Assembly (NCBI RefSeq): GCF_050947875.1
Contig: NC_134570.1
Location: forward strand, 226,347,265-226,411,264
Direction of reading: 5' to 3'
Origin: Dermacentor variabilis
Taxonomy: Eukaryota > Arthropoda > Arachnida > Ixodida > Ixodidae
DNA length: 64,000 nt
A program made the position numbers and the translations under genes. Positions 43,101-55,146 of this stretch are shown in pieces. Below the pieces are notes generated by a model. It worked only from the letters and a program-made list of their open reading frames with translations, had not been told where the DNA came from and ran no database searches. Within the stretch, counting starts at the first letter, position 1. Every line of letters starts with the position of its first letter.

Positions 43101-43685
43101 TTGACTACTACCTTGGAAAATGACTACTTGCAACTTGCCAACCCGAACCTGTCTGAACCATCCATAGTCGTGCTAATAATTCATGGGATGACAAAGGCTC
43201 CTCAGTGCAAAGTTCTTCCTAACAAGCGTCTCCGTCCTAAGCGCCTAATCTGCAACTGCTTCCGCCATGCTGGGTTCACTGCGCAAGCAGCCAAAACTTC
43301 AGACTCTGATAACGAAGGTAACGATGCAGACGGGTCACCATCTGATAAGTTGCAGCCATGTGGGCAGCCCTGCAGGAAAGTGGAGATGTGCCCGCCAATG
43401 TACATCCAAGCTGACTCATGCATGGTGGTGCGTGAAGAACTGACAGACAAAGAGATGCTGAAAGCGTCTGGGAAGACTGTTTTGTCGGACGAAGATGAAA
43501 CAGCCACGCGACGTCAGCCCAGACCACTGACTACATCGCAGGTCATGGATGCATTCGATACAATCAGGCATTGCATCGGGTCCCAGGACAACGAGGCAAT
43601 GGCTCTGCTGGCGGCATGTAAGAGTCTCGTTATGCCATCGCCTGGCAAGTGCAAACAACCCAAGCCGACTGGTTTTTTAAACTAA
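43101..43685 (+). pseudogene. Pogo/Tigger-like transposase, C-terminal fragment
   Basis: An open frame of 194 codons. The segment ICNCFRHAGFTAQAA, then VVREELTDKEMLKASGKTVL and the acidic SDEDE, then PLTTSQVMDAFDTIRHCIGS, resemble the C-terminal region of Tigger-type (pogo) transposases. There, an N-CFRKAGF motif follows the DDE domain and precedes an acidic helical tail. The DDE core and the N-terminal CENP-B-like domains are not visible upstream, so this is at most a remnant or a captured exon. By-eye similarity only. Confidence 0.5.
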
Positions 43686-43825
43686 CGCTTGCTTTTTGCG
43701 TCAGCGAGTCACGTGTCACCTATGTATGTTGTAATGTCACAACAATGAATTTCCACGACGAACTTTTTCGTGTGCCCCGCCAATTTCGTTGTAGCAGGAT
43801 TCATTCGTATGACCAATGGATTCAC

Positions 43826-44741
43826 CTAGTGCAATGGGGCTTCAGTTTTGGCTATGACGCCTTCCGCCTCCATTCGCTGCAACTCGGCACACATGGGTTT
43901 CATGAATGGTTGAGGCTCTCTCCTCGGGCGCACAGCCATTGGTTCAGTGCGTTCTTTTAAACTGATCAAGCATGCGTACTTGAAGTGCCCAGTGAACAGC
44001 TTTGAGAATTCGTCAGTGCTCCATTGCTTGGGGTTCTTGCAGGCTCGGACATTGTGAACACACTGCACCAGTCCAAATGTTTTGCATGCAGCTAACCTTA
44101 GCAGCTCCTGTTTCCCTTTCTACATGACGGAAAAACTGGCATTGTGCACAAGTCCGCTTGAAGCACCTACGTAACAGTACCCAAGTGCTGAATGACACTT
44201 CTATATCTCTTGAGCAGGGTGTTTGACATAGAGATACCATCGATTTCAATCTGGTATAGCGAGAATGGTGAGACATTTGCCTCAACTGATGTGTCCACTT
44301 TGACATAAATTTTTTTTCGTCATCCTCTGCGCTCAGGAACCAGTCATGTGAGCTGTAGATGCCCGCTTTGTACACTGCCATATATTGGAAGTAGTTTTTT
44401 CGTATCCTTGTTTGGTCGCTCTACCCCTTGCACACTTCGGCACAATCTACAGCAAGCAGCTAAGTGGCTTCATATTGGCAGATTCCACAAGTCTTTCCCC
44501 ACACCAAGCACCATCTTAGTGGGTGTCTTCTGTCACAGAACCCACAGTAATGCAGAGGTTTTGCTTTCTTTTTACTGTCTCGTCCCTTGTCGACATGGTC
44601 CCAAACACAAGTCTGGCTCAATGCGATTTTAACCACCTTGCAGAAGTCAATGTCCCTCCTTAACATCAACGCCTTTTCATGCAACAAGCATGCTTTCGGC
44701 TTGCTGTCCATGGTGCCACAGACAAGCTGGTCGTGCAACAT
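43826..44741 (-). pseudogene. Decayed Gypsy-like gag-pol fragment on the minus strand
   Basis: From 44741 down: DQLVCGTMDSKPKACLLHE with a Cys/His cluster YCGFCDRRHPLRWCLVWG and KTCGIC (knuckle-like). A broken protease region follows with LDWCSVFTM-type residues in another frame. The RT N-terminus is next: FTGHFKYACLISLKERTEPM, then RREPQPFMKPMCAELQRMEA and GVIAK. This order fits the C. elegans K02A2.6-type branch of Ty3/Gypsy, distinct from Gypsy 1-3. It ends at about 43826. It lies inside the Kolobok-type element. Inactive. Confidence 0.65.
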
Positions 44742-44887
44742 GGAGTCCTTCAGTTCACCAAAATTAGACGATTGTCGTTCCAGCTACACCTTGCATGAAG
44801 ATTGTTCGAACAGTTACCCTCATGCTGCATCCAGGTGTGCGGAAGACACTCATTTCAAATGTTTTGTTACGTTGTGGTTAGCAGTAC

Positions 44888-45581
44888 TCATTGAACTGGT
44901 GAATGTGCATCATAGCCCTCCTGTTCAGCCAGTGTGAAATGAAAAGTATTGAAGAAATCTATGGCTTCTTGACCTCCTAAGAGAAGTAATATGGCAGTAT
45001 GCTTCCCCTTGGATTGTCCTGAGGCAAAAAAGGTGGCTTTAGACTCTACCCGTTTGTTAACGAAATATGTCACAACAATAGGGTAAAGCTGTGTATCCCT
45101 ATTGCTACTACAATCAACAGTGATCGAAAATAGTTGCTGTTTTAGGGCATCCAGCCATTTCCCAAATAATTTATGTCGTCTTTGTTTGCCCACACACGTA
45201 GCGTTTCGCTTCTTCGCACTTGGGGAACATCTTCCGGGAATGAAGTCCGGCATTATCGCTGACACTCAGCGGGATCTTGTGCAGTGGGATGTTGTGTTCA
45301 ACTAAAAACGCCGTGAAGAGGCATTCTGCACGAATCACACCGAGTTAGTTGTCGCTGCATACAAAACTTGCTAGGCTTGGCTGGCTGTATGCCTGATGCT
45401 TTTTCAAAGCAATGTGGACCTTGATGTCAGACTTGCCGCCGTGCGAGATTTTCACATCACAGGCACATATGGTGCAGAATCCGAACTTGTGCCCTTTCTT
45501 CGAAGGCACGAAGCACGGAATTTCTGCTGTGTACGGTTTCAAAAACACTTGAAAGTACTGTCGGGGCTTCAAGCCTGCCAT
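44888..45581 (-). pseudogene. BED-finger/hAT-like transposase relic
   Basis: From 45581 down: a BED-like zinc finger region with IPCFVPSKKGHKFGFCTICA, then KISHGGKSDIKVHIALKKHQ (C-x2-C ... H-x4-H). After a broken gap (45265-45345) comes LFGKWLDALKQQLFSITVD, with CSSNRDTQLYPIVVTYFV, which resembles the TDGSSD...LYPIVVRYF block at the start of the hAT catalytic domain in ZBED/ZNF862-like proteins. Stops lie between the parts and the C-terminal half is missing. Confidence 0.6.
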
Positions 45582-45935
45582 TGCATTGCGAAGCCACTAC
45601 AAGCCGGAGTCGCACTGCGTCCGACACGGCAGCTAGTTTCACAAAAGGCGAGGCCAACATTACAGTGACTGAAGTCCAAACCTGTACGCCCGCGCGAACA
45701 AAGGCAACAGCATGGCAACAGGTTTGCAGAGGCGCTAGAGGTGCTGTCGAGCTTTGGATATGGACTTGTGACCCCTCTAGTAGACGACAGAAGTCACTAC
45801 AACCTTGCAGCGGCTGATAACGATACCACGCATACGTATTGCCCTCTCATGGCGACGCAATGTACCAGGGTGTAGTTTTAGTACATTGTCACGTTTTTTA
45901 GCCGATGCAGTGGTCTGTAACTCTCCTTTGACATG

Positions 45936-46055
45936 CCAAGTCTTTCATGCTGCCCCAAGGAAAGGTGGCTTCCTGACTTCCTTTAGCCGAGTGGTTCTCT
46001 TCATGTGTGTGCTCTGAACAGATCAGTGCATACTTGACCATGCAGGCATTGGTTT
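45936..46055 (+). repeat. Dispersed direct repeat, copy 2
   Basis: Matches 41562-41690 (shared CATGCTGCCCCAAGGAAAGG core). It lies 160 bases past the stop of the Kolobok-type transposase, which is on the opposite strand. Confidence 0.65.
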
Positions 46056-46215
46056 CGATGAAATAAATCATTGCAACTGCATTACAGATGTATGTGTACA
46101 CTTGATTAGTGCTGTCATGTGGTCTCGAAAGCTCTCTTGACAGGCGAAGTTTTTATGGCTGCCTGAGAGCATTTGTATTAGCCCAGTTCACACAAACAGT
46201 GGTTGGTGGCTGTCT

Positions 46216-49200
46216 AGGTGCCATTGCTCCGTGTTGATGCCATGGGGAAGCGGGTGCACCTTTGTTTGATGAGCTCCTGCTTTGAAGGTCTTTCAAAACA
46301 ATGAGACATATGGCATGGTGGAGACTGCTCACAGCTCAGAAAGCTCTCCTTGTATGACGAATGTTCGCAGCGCTCCAGGACATCTTGCATCAGGTCATCA
46401 ATGTAGCCTGCATATTGAAGAAATGCAGTATCGGTATGCAGTTGTTCAGAGAAACCAAGTTGTGTGCCATTGTTGCCAACCACCTTTTCAGTCTTTTGTG
46501 CTATTTCTTTTACTACTCTGCGACCATTAGAATTCTGTTTCTGACACTCAGTAGAATTTACCTTTCTCAAATGCAAGAGCTCATTCGAATTAGTCCAGCA
46601 GTTGTCTAATGAGAAAAGTTCGGAGAAGTAAGAGTTGACCCAAAGGTAAACCTTCCTATTAACACGCATGCATATGTGGCACTCGTCCAAGCACAAACAT
46701 CTTCCAATAGCCACAAAACTTGGTTGTCCATAGGATTAGCACCATGCGCATCTAGCTAAACAAAATTATACACAAAGATTCGCTTTCCCTATAATCCTGC
46801 AAATTCCTGAGCAAGTAAAACAAAAAGCTGTACAGTACACACGTAGAGGTTAACTGTCATATTCTGCGTTCCTGCGAGTACCATTTTGCCAGATTTGGCA
46901 CATCTTCAGAATTTCATTGGGTTTACTGCTATGATAATTAGAAATGGCACTGTAGGGCATAATACCCCATGTTTTATTGAAAAATTGGTTGACAACACTA
47001 GAGGCTTACAAAACAGTAAAAATGCTGAAAATATCCTACTGCAGGGTAATTGCCCTACGATTGGCAACAATTTTGCACATGCGTGTTGGTATGTTACCAT
47101 CTGTCCAGAAATATTACGTACCATAGCTTGGATCCTTTTTCACTGTGGTCACAGTGAAGTGGCCTCGCCTCGCCTTGGAGGATTTAATTTTCCAACGCTG
47201 CTCTCCATCCCGAGTGAGTGCTTGGTGCCGTGCAGCATTCTCATTGAAGTGGAGCACAGCAAGCCTCGTCCTAATGAATGAGAAGTTCGAATTATACCCT
47301 CGTCTTATTTCTTAGATGTCGAAAAAAAATTACCTCTCTTGCATTCCGTCCGCAGAGAAGGCATTGGACTTTGGGGCAAACCGATTGAGCACGCTGTGGA
47401 AGGACTCCAACGAGAATGTTTGCACCTCGTGTGAGAGCCGGCTGATGTCTTTCACTAATCTCGTGTTGTCCACAATGCTCTTAAGACGAATAAATGCAGG
47501 CGATGCTGAAACAGATGTAAGAAATTAAACATATTTTCAGCTTTTCATCTGAAGATGTGATGTCTACACTGCAAGAAATGCTCTGTAGGGCACGAATAAA
47601 TTTACAATAGTGCTTACTTGGCTTCAACCATTCCCTATCGTCAAGGGAGTCATGGAGGCATTTTTTGTAGGGTCCATCGTGTCCATCGTGTTTGTTGCAC
47701 ACATGATTGAGGAGGCTTCTCCACATGCTAACAAAAAGCTCTTCATCGCCTTGGCCCATGGCACCCACCCAGTAGAGGTGGTTTAGGATACCCTGGATCC
47801 ATGGTCTAATAAGTTGATGCTTGCAACTGGCAGCCAGGAGCTTTTTTTCCGACCTAGAATATGTGACGAAGGCTTGTGATTAGATGGTTTATTTACTGAT
47901 ACTTGCCGAAACGCAAGGGTTGTTGCTCAAGTAAGATGGTTGTTACTAATCAAGTAACAGTGTCAGGTGCTGTATTGTCTGGTCTGGACCATAAAATACA
48001 ATCTTTATGCAAATTTATTTTCTTTTTGAGGAGCTAACACACATTCCTGTATGTCACCTGTCCTTAGAGTATACACATATTTTCAAAGATTGGTTGTGAT
48101 AGACAGTGTTCCACCTTCTGAGATGTAATTTTGCAACAGACAGGCATAATTTGCGCGGCAAATCACAAGGAACAGGTAGGCAATAAAAAAAGGTTCAGTA
48201 TTTTTAATTACTCACTTCACATCACTTTTTGCAATTGAGGAATTGAAGCAGAGCAATAGTGAAGTCATGGTTGCTAAATGGAAATTTTGAGACTACACTC
48301 CCTTTCAAGATATGCAGCCTCAAGGTGTGCCAAGAAATACATTAGTGTTCCAGCCAGCAGTTCCTACAAAGCGTGTGTCATACAGTTCGGGATTACTTTA
48401 GCCACAACACCAATGCATATTTCAGAGTATCATGTGTACAATGTCACGGAAATGGCATTGCTCTTAAGATGCAAGTTAGGCAGACATCTAGGCATTGCGA
48501 TCAAACATGCAAAAAATGTCTCCCTCGTCACGTAATCCTCCTGAATTTGCCGAATAGCGGCACATGCAATTCTTGTGGATGCAATTACTTTAAAAATTGG
48601 CCTAAAATTTGTATGTGTGCTTACCTTCAGCAACATGCCAAACATCAAACCAGTGCTTTATGTCTGGCCTTTCCACACGGTAGTATCGGGTGACACCAGG
48701 ATGCCGGTCTGTGAAAAGATTGAGGCTTAGTAAGCAAGGAGGTTAGATAAAACTTCTAGAGTAGCAGTCCCTCACGTGAGTGAGTGAAGCTGCAGCGGTC
48801 ATATTGCTAGAGGCAAAAGAGTGCGCATCCCCAGCGTAGGTGGCTGTGAAATATGTGCAGGAGTCAGTTTCACCTACAGTACCGCAATAAAATAAGAGAA
48901 GAAACATCTTTCAGATGTAAACCACTTCGCAATTAGGTGTGAAAAAACAAAGTTTCTGGATCCAGCTTTTGCTACAGGCTTCGATAGAAGCAACCAGCAA
49001 GTTGCTTCTCTACGTTTAATTACGAATAGTCTTTAATGTGATGCGACTGCTCAATAGTCACCCATGAATACCTGCTGTTAGGCAAGGAACATTCTCGGCC
49101 ACCTTTTTCAAAGACCTAATACACTTTTCACCGGCAACTACTGACTATAGAACTCGTGAAAAGAAGTCATTTTGGCACTAACATTCTTTATAGCACCAAA

Positions 49201-52200
49201 CTGTGATCAGTCATGTTTCTTAACCACTGGATGACATGTAAACAAGAAGAGGTGCGAGGCAGTTGTGATAAAGATCAATTGACACCCACAACAGCAGCTT
49301 CCTTGCAGTAGTCACCCGCCCGTGTCACTAAAAAATGCTGCCGTGCACACGGTTTCCTATTTCAGTACCAGCAAATATAAATATACTCTTAGCTCATTGC
49401 ATGTCGCTATTCACAGCTAGCGCCACCAACCCTTGCGATAAGCCTCTTTTCTCTTTCACAGCGAGTGTGGTAGAGTGTTATAAAAGTTAATGTTTTTTTA
49501 TCATTCCTAGCAGTGCTACAAATAATTTGACCCTGCAATAAGAAAGATAATGAGACTTAGGGGGCAGGGGCGGTTGCTATTTTGGACCTTCACAATATAC
49601 CTAGCTGGGCATCTGTCCTCAAGTTGATTACAACAATGTTATCACGATGCTCTAGTACACACAGCAGCACTGCTTACTGTTTCATATTGCATAACAAAAA
49701 ATAAAGAACACAAGCTCTGTACGGTACCGGTTGTCAGCGAACGTATCCGGATGCGCAGCTTCTCGACACCCACCAAGCACTTGGCAAGTCCTTTTTTTCC
49801 ATGCAAACACTGTTAGGCACTTCGGGTGACTGCATAAATAAATCAGATAGTTTCATAAGAATTCACACAATATGCTTACTAATAGCAGTACTATGGGTTT
49901 ACCTCTCCAACTTGCACTTGTTCTGTGTGCAAAATGCAGCCATTCTGCATAGAAAGCACACTGTATGTCATGTACTTGGCACTGTAGCCTGGAGAGTCAC
50001 ATCGCCCGTCACCTGCCAGGTCGACTTGCAAGCCAGCAAGCTCATTGGCCACTTCATTTTGCTTACGGTGGAAAAGCTGGAAAACCAAGTGCATAACACA
50101 CAGTTTCTTGCACTGTTCCACAATATAGGAGGTAGTACATTTCATAACTAGAAGCGCCAAATGCATCGCAACAAAACTGCTACAGGTTTTCTACCCCAAC
50201 AGCTTTCTAATGTACTCTGGCTCCATTCAGTTGTGGCCATGTGCGAGTCACTACGAGCTAGAAAATGCAGTATGGTAAAAATGTTCGCTGTCAATCAAAT
50301 GAAACACACAAATGGTTTCGAAAATTCAACACCATGTACCAGAGTTAGATGTTAGAATAAATTAGATGGGCCAGCTGGTTACAAAAATTATGCAGCATGA
50401 TGTTTTGGTCCAACTTTAGATGGCCAGTTGAGATACACATGAATAACGCCAGTGTTCGTCCTCAGTATCCTGTGTTGGGTCATCTAAATTTGCACAGCGA
50501 GATCACGTTCTATAATATCAGACTTGCTAGTCATGCAACGGCTCTTGATTGTGCATTACCTTGCTGGAGCATTATTCTACAAGCATCCATATATCATGCT
50601 CTGGTTCTTTGTAAATGTGGTCAAGTAAGTGAACCTCATTTATGGCAGGCAGCAAGTAGGCCCTCTGGTAGTTGTAGAAGTTCCGTTCTGTGATGGTCTG
50701 CACGCCAATTAAATTTAGGCACCGCATTGTCGCAGCCACTGCACAGCCAGAAAATAGAACTCCTGCTGCTAGAAGAATGTTTCCAGCTCCAGCTCCACTC
50801 CCACGTACAATTGGCTGGCTCCTCCATTGGAGCAAGTGTTCTTTGTCACACCTGCCCTCCACTATGAGCAAAGTGCCCACAACCCTGGAACTGATGTCGC
50901 CTACAGCGTGGCCACAGACTTTGCAGGTGGTGAGCAATTCCCTTAGGCAGCTCTCAAAGACAATGAACTTCCGTTCAGTATGCAAGGGTTCTTCTACCTG
51001 TGTGGTGACTTCTGAACACTCGTGGTGAGCACTGCAAGTGAAAGGCATCGCAAAACATTTCAATACTTGTGCGTTCATGTCTATTTGGTATTGTACAACA
51101 CACGGTGGTACCAGTTATTTTGCTGCCATTTTGCTCATTGTAAGATATGCAATCTAAAACCTGTCAGTATTATCCCTGCTATTTATGAAATAGAGCATAG
51201 TTGCAGGCTTCTCGAGAAAATTCTGCTGCATTTCTACATGTATAGTAATTTTCACACCTATAGCACTAAGTTGTACTCACTCTAGCCCATTGTATCAGAG
51301 CTTGAGTGTCGTGCCTCTTTGAGAGCTATGAAGGGTAGACCTATGAAGACTTGGGTATGTTGCTAGTTCATGTTGGGTGTGTTGGTACTTCTCGCACCTG
51401 CAAGAAATACTTGCTCATTAAGCTATCTGAAGGCTGTCATAAAATTATAATTCTGATGTTTGCTTTCCATTTAACGTTTTTGCTTGCTTGCGCTACTTCT
51501 TGAGTTAGTATGTTTGTAAAGTTCCTGACCTTTACCGATATGCTCTCGCACTGGCCCGCTTGTTCTGCTATTGTTTCTAGAATAATTAGATTTGTTCACT
51601 GAATATGTAGAACCTTTCGTATAGTTTGTTCTTACATTTATTTCATGCAGTTAACATTCAGGGGACACTTCATGCACTGTTATGCAAAATTGTGAGAGAT
51701 TAATTTATTTTGTCATGAGTCTGCTGTAGTTTTGTGCACATCATACCTGCAGAAGCTCTCGCTGAATGATGGCAGATAGCTAGTGTCTACATTAGCTGCT
51801 GGCTTGTCTTCATCACCTGCACAAGAGTCATCCACTTACATTGGCAGAGGCGTTGAACCACGGAGAGGCCTGAAATCAGCCGGGATCAATGGTAGTGGGG
51901 CAACTTGTATTGCAGTGTCTCTTTGGGATTCAGGGGATGCAGCTTCACGGTCATGCTGCACTGCAGTTCGTGTGGTGGAGGGACCCTCGGTCTGTGTCGC
52001 TACGGAAACCATAACTTTTGTGGTCATGTGCACCTGCGTGGCTTTATTAAAACCGGTTGGGTAAGCAAAACATGTTTGAGTGATAATGTGTCTAATTCCT
52101 TATCTATAATGAACATTATTTGTTGTTATTCTGCTACCGTGCAAATTCTGTCAATAAGGTACAACACTGCACCTGTGCATAGAATGTGCATTGTTTCTGA

Positions 52201-52849
52201 CTTGTTTGGTCAGCTTACCAACAGACCGGCATTCTGATGTTGTCTGAATTTTCACTGTTCTTGTGGCTTTCCTTGTGGCTGTCTGGCACACACATCTCTG
52301 CACGAGCTCCTAATATGTGGCGGATAACAATAAACACGTACATGGAAACTCAGTATCTTCTTACATGCACATTGCAAACATCACACTGCATTTCATTCAC
52401 CATACAGTGTGGTGCACCAAATACATCACAATGCATTTCATCACCACACTGGCGTTTTCTTTTTTTTGCTATTAAAATATACCTATGCAAGGCGAGTTGC
52501 CTTCGAATAGCGAGTAATTCAGTTTAAGTACGTTAGAAATGCCCGTGGTGCTTATGTAAATGACTGTGGGATATGAAGTTAGCTTCTGTATAATTATCTT
52601 CTGAAGTACCCAAAATAAATTTTCACATCTGTGGCGAGAGCCGCAGCAGTTGAACTGCCTTGTCCTAGGCCGTCCTGTTGCACAGTGAGCAGCTGCACAT
52701 GAGTAGCCCCCGCATGTGGTACATTTAAGTGCTTTTATTCACTTGTTTGAGTATTATATGTTGTACAAGTTGAGAGTACTTACCTGGCTGGCGGAGGTTT
52801 TCAAGACATTGACACTCTCCGCCACGCTTTCCCGAGGTGGTGTATGACG
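46216..52849 (-). pseudogene. Kolobok-type transposase gene in at least ten exons, broken
   Basis: Exons (high to low): 52849-52784, 52033-51747, 51397-51281, 51031-50560, 50076-49903, 48708-48625, 47853-47618, 47505-47334, 47270-47122, 46407-46216. All have AG/GT borders, and phases agree at every junction tested. Motifs in order: CKVCGHAVGDIS and WRSQPIVRGSGAGAGNILLA (50.6-51.0 kb); VDLAGDGRCDSPGYSAKYM (49.9 kb); DRHPGVTRYYRV and HWFDVWHVAEG (48.6 kb); NHLYWVGAMGQGDEELF (47.7 kb); RLVKDISRLSHEVQTFSLES with FHSVLNRFAPKS (47.4 kb); LAVLHFNENAARHQALT (47.2 kb). The C-terminal exon has YIDDLMQDVLE and stops at 46216-46218. This series is what I know from Kolobok transposases. Breaks: TAA near 51836, TGA near 51293, TAA near 50573, a one-base loss in the A run near 47842-47848, and one exon missing between 48709 and 49902. 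No N-terminal THAP finger found. Confidence 0.78.
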
Positions 52850-53283
52850 CTGCAAGAAACTACATCAGCGGCTTGTTTCACAGCGCACCCCATGAAGGAT
52901 ACCAATGCATTGCACTGCTTTCATTTCATTCGTATCGGCACATTCGCAATACAGTTCCGTTTTCCTCGCGTGCTTTGCGCTTGCTGAAAATGCGTGAAAT
53001 CCCGTAACATGCACTGCCACAGCTACATTACACGCTTGACAACCCTCTGAACCATGAACTTTCCGATTATTTATAGAACTCCTAGCTCTTGCCGCTCGAC
53101 ATGCTACAACCTAGCAGTCTGGTCGCTGTATACCTGGAGGCCGCGAGCTCTATTATTTGCTAGGGTAGATCTATTTACGCTCATTCCATAGGAAACATGC
53201 CATTTGCTATACACTGCGGACTTCTCCAAAATTTTCCGCTGGTCCGAAGGTGTAGATAGCAGTGCGGTAGTGTCCAAAGAGCA
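52850..53283. other. Upstream of the Kolobok-type gene; no exon recognised
   Basis: A first exon or promoter should lie here on the minus strand. I see no THAP-type zinc finger. The sequence stops at the start of LINE-A3, so the true terminus may be displaced to beyond 64000. Confidence 0.45.
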
Positions 53284-53805
53284 CCCCGCAGGAGCGTCTG
53301 CGTCAGCAGGCGTTTGGTGTGTTGCGACACCACGTACCCGAGCACACGAGGGTTGGACCCTCCCGCGTGTAGCCGTGCGCGGCTTAGCCGTGTCTGGGGA
53401 AAGGGGGATTCTGGAGGTTGAGCCAATGCTGGGTGTTCGGACCTTTAAGGCCCCCCGGCGGAGGCAACACAGCTCTTCGGCCTCGGCTTCACATAGACGG
53501 CACCTCCAGACTGACCCACCTGGAGGACATCGGCAGTCGCCTTTTCCTGTCTCTCCCTTCTCGAATCTTCGGCTTTATCTCCCACTCTTTGACCTTTCCT
53601 GTCTCCTTCTCTCTTCTTTTTACTTTCTTTCTCCTGGCGGCAAGGGTTAACCCTGTGTGGCTAACCAACCTTGGGTACACCATATTCGGTTATATTGACG
53701 GCGTATGACTGGCGTCGTGCAGACTTGTATGCAAGCTCTGCCGCGTCCCCTCGTTGGGCTCCGTGGTGGGCGGTCGGCGCTGTTGCCGAATATATACATT
53801 TTTTC

Positions 53806-55100
53806 ATAGAAACTTCTTTCCCCTCCCTTGCTGATCGCCCTCAGAAACGAGGGTGCACCGAAGATGTGTTCAAGTTTTTCGGACGCCAAACCCAGAATTT
53901 TCCCCGCTTTCACGCTATCCATTCAGAAAAGCGAAACAAAGTAGTCCGAAACATTTCACCATTCCGTGTCTCAAAATCCCTGACTGATGTTTTGGTCCAG
54001 GTTACAAGGTGTCGACGATGGCAAGCGGCGACCTCCTCTTGGAGCTCCGCGATGTAAAACAATATGAGAAACTACCGCAACTAGTGTCATTTGGGGAGAC
54101 CCCCATAACAGTAACCCCGCACCGTACAATGAACACCACCCGTGGTGTTGTGTCAGATGATGATTTGCCTTAGCTGACTGAAGCGGAACTCCTGGAGGGC
54201 TTCAGCGAACAAAATGTCATCAATGTCAGAAGAATTAAGATGAGGAGAGAAGGTAAAGAGATTCAGCCGAAGCACTTAATAATCACCTTTGGTTTAAGTT
54301 TCTTGGCCGAGTCAATTGAGGCCGGGTATATCAAGCTCCGTGCCCGGCCGTACGTGCCAAACCCACTCCGCTGTTTCAAATGCCAGCGCTTCGGCCACAG
54401 CTCGCAGAGCTGCCGAGGTCGCCAAACTTGTGCTAAATGCAGTGCCCAAGAACACACCACTGAAACTTGTGAGAACGCTCTCCACTGTGTAAACTGTGAT
54501 GGGGAGCACGCCGCGTACTCGCGGTCGGGCCCCTCTTGGAAGAAGGAAAAAGAAATAGTAACGATCAAAGTAAAAGAGAACATATCGTTCAAAGAGGCAC
54601 GCAGGCGGGTTTCATACCTGCCCAAGAAAAGTTTTGCCGATGTGACGCGTCAGGGGGCAGCGACACAACAGCCACCGGCGGCTGTCCGACCCACATCCAG
54701 CGAGTCGGCAGTTACGCCATCTGCCCCCGCGTCGGTTGCAGCTAGTACTGCTCCGTCAACCCAGCAGACGGTCCCATCGACCCCGAAGGTGGGCGCAGCT
54801 GAGGCTGCCCCAACCTCCCCGGCCCCTTCCAGCGCTGGCAACAGCCGGCGCAGCCAAATACATCAGGGAGCCCCATCGACCTCCGGGCTGGTGGGCGCAG
54901 CGGTCTTGCCCTCCAAGGCGGGACCCTCGCTGGTAACTTCCCGCTCGCAAGAGCACGTGTCCGGCGCCTCACAACAGGCAATGGACACTACACCTATCCC
55001 CAAGGCGCACCAAGCACCTAAGGAGCGGCGACGCTCACTCGAACGCTCCAGAAAAGGCAGAACCCCTGTTACAGGGCCTCGAAAGAGCTGTGTAACCTAA
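53806..55100 (+). pseudogene. LINE-A3 ORF1, broken
   Basis: The family ATG has become ATA (53806). A one-base loss near 53990 shifts the frame, a TAG at 54171-54173 replaces the Gln in the LLQLTEAELLEG motif, and the frame is open from about 54174 to the stop at 55098-55100. The zinc knuckles are CFKCQRFGHSSQSC, CAKCSAQEHTTETC and CVNCDGEHAAYSRSG; the last cysteine of the third knuckle is replaced by Gly. Not functional. Confidence 0.88.
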
Positions 55101-55146
55101 GCCATCACCTCCGTTTCCATACACACAGCGCTTATTAACTTTCAAT

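Larger units (their letters stand above)
39674..53283. mobile_element. Large Kolobok-type DNA transposon, right end not in view (inferred)
   Basis: I infer one element from four observations. It begins at a TTAA inside Gypsy 3. A plus-strand spliced gene lies near the left end (40032-40960). A minus-strand Kolobok-type transposase gene occupies 46216-52849. Gypsy 3 does not resume before LINE-A3 starts at 53284. The right terminus would lie beyond LINE-A3, outside the window, so the terminal inverted repeat cannot be confirmed. Internal fragments of other elements (43101-45660) show it was a target itself. The alternative is two unrelated elements side by side. Confidence 0.5.

Noticed and set aside
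44348..45305. Plus-strand open frames between 44348 and 45305
   Set aside because: They are shadows of the minus-strand Gypsy-like and BED/hAT-like relics.
51811..51840. A tiny intron in the Kolobok-type gene around GTAAGTGGATGACTC
   Set aside because: Reading without splicing keeps the frame into the following block (DEDKPAANVDTSYLPSFSE). Only a TAA interrupts it, and a 23-base intron would be too short.
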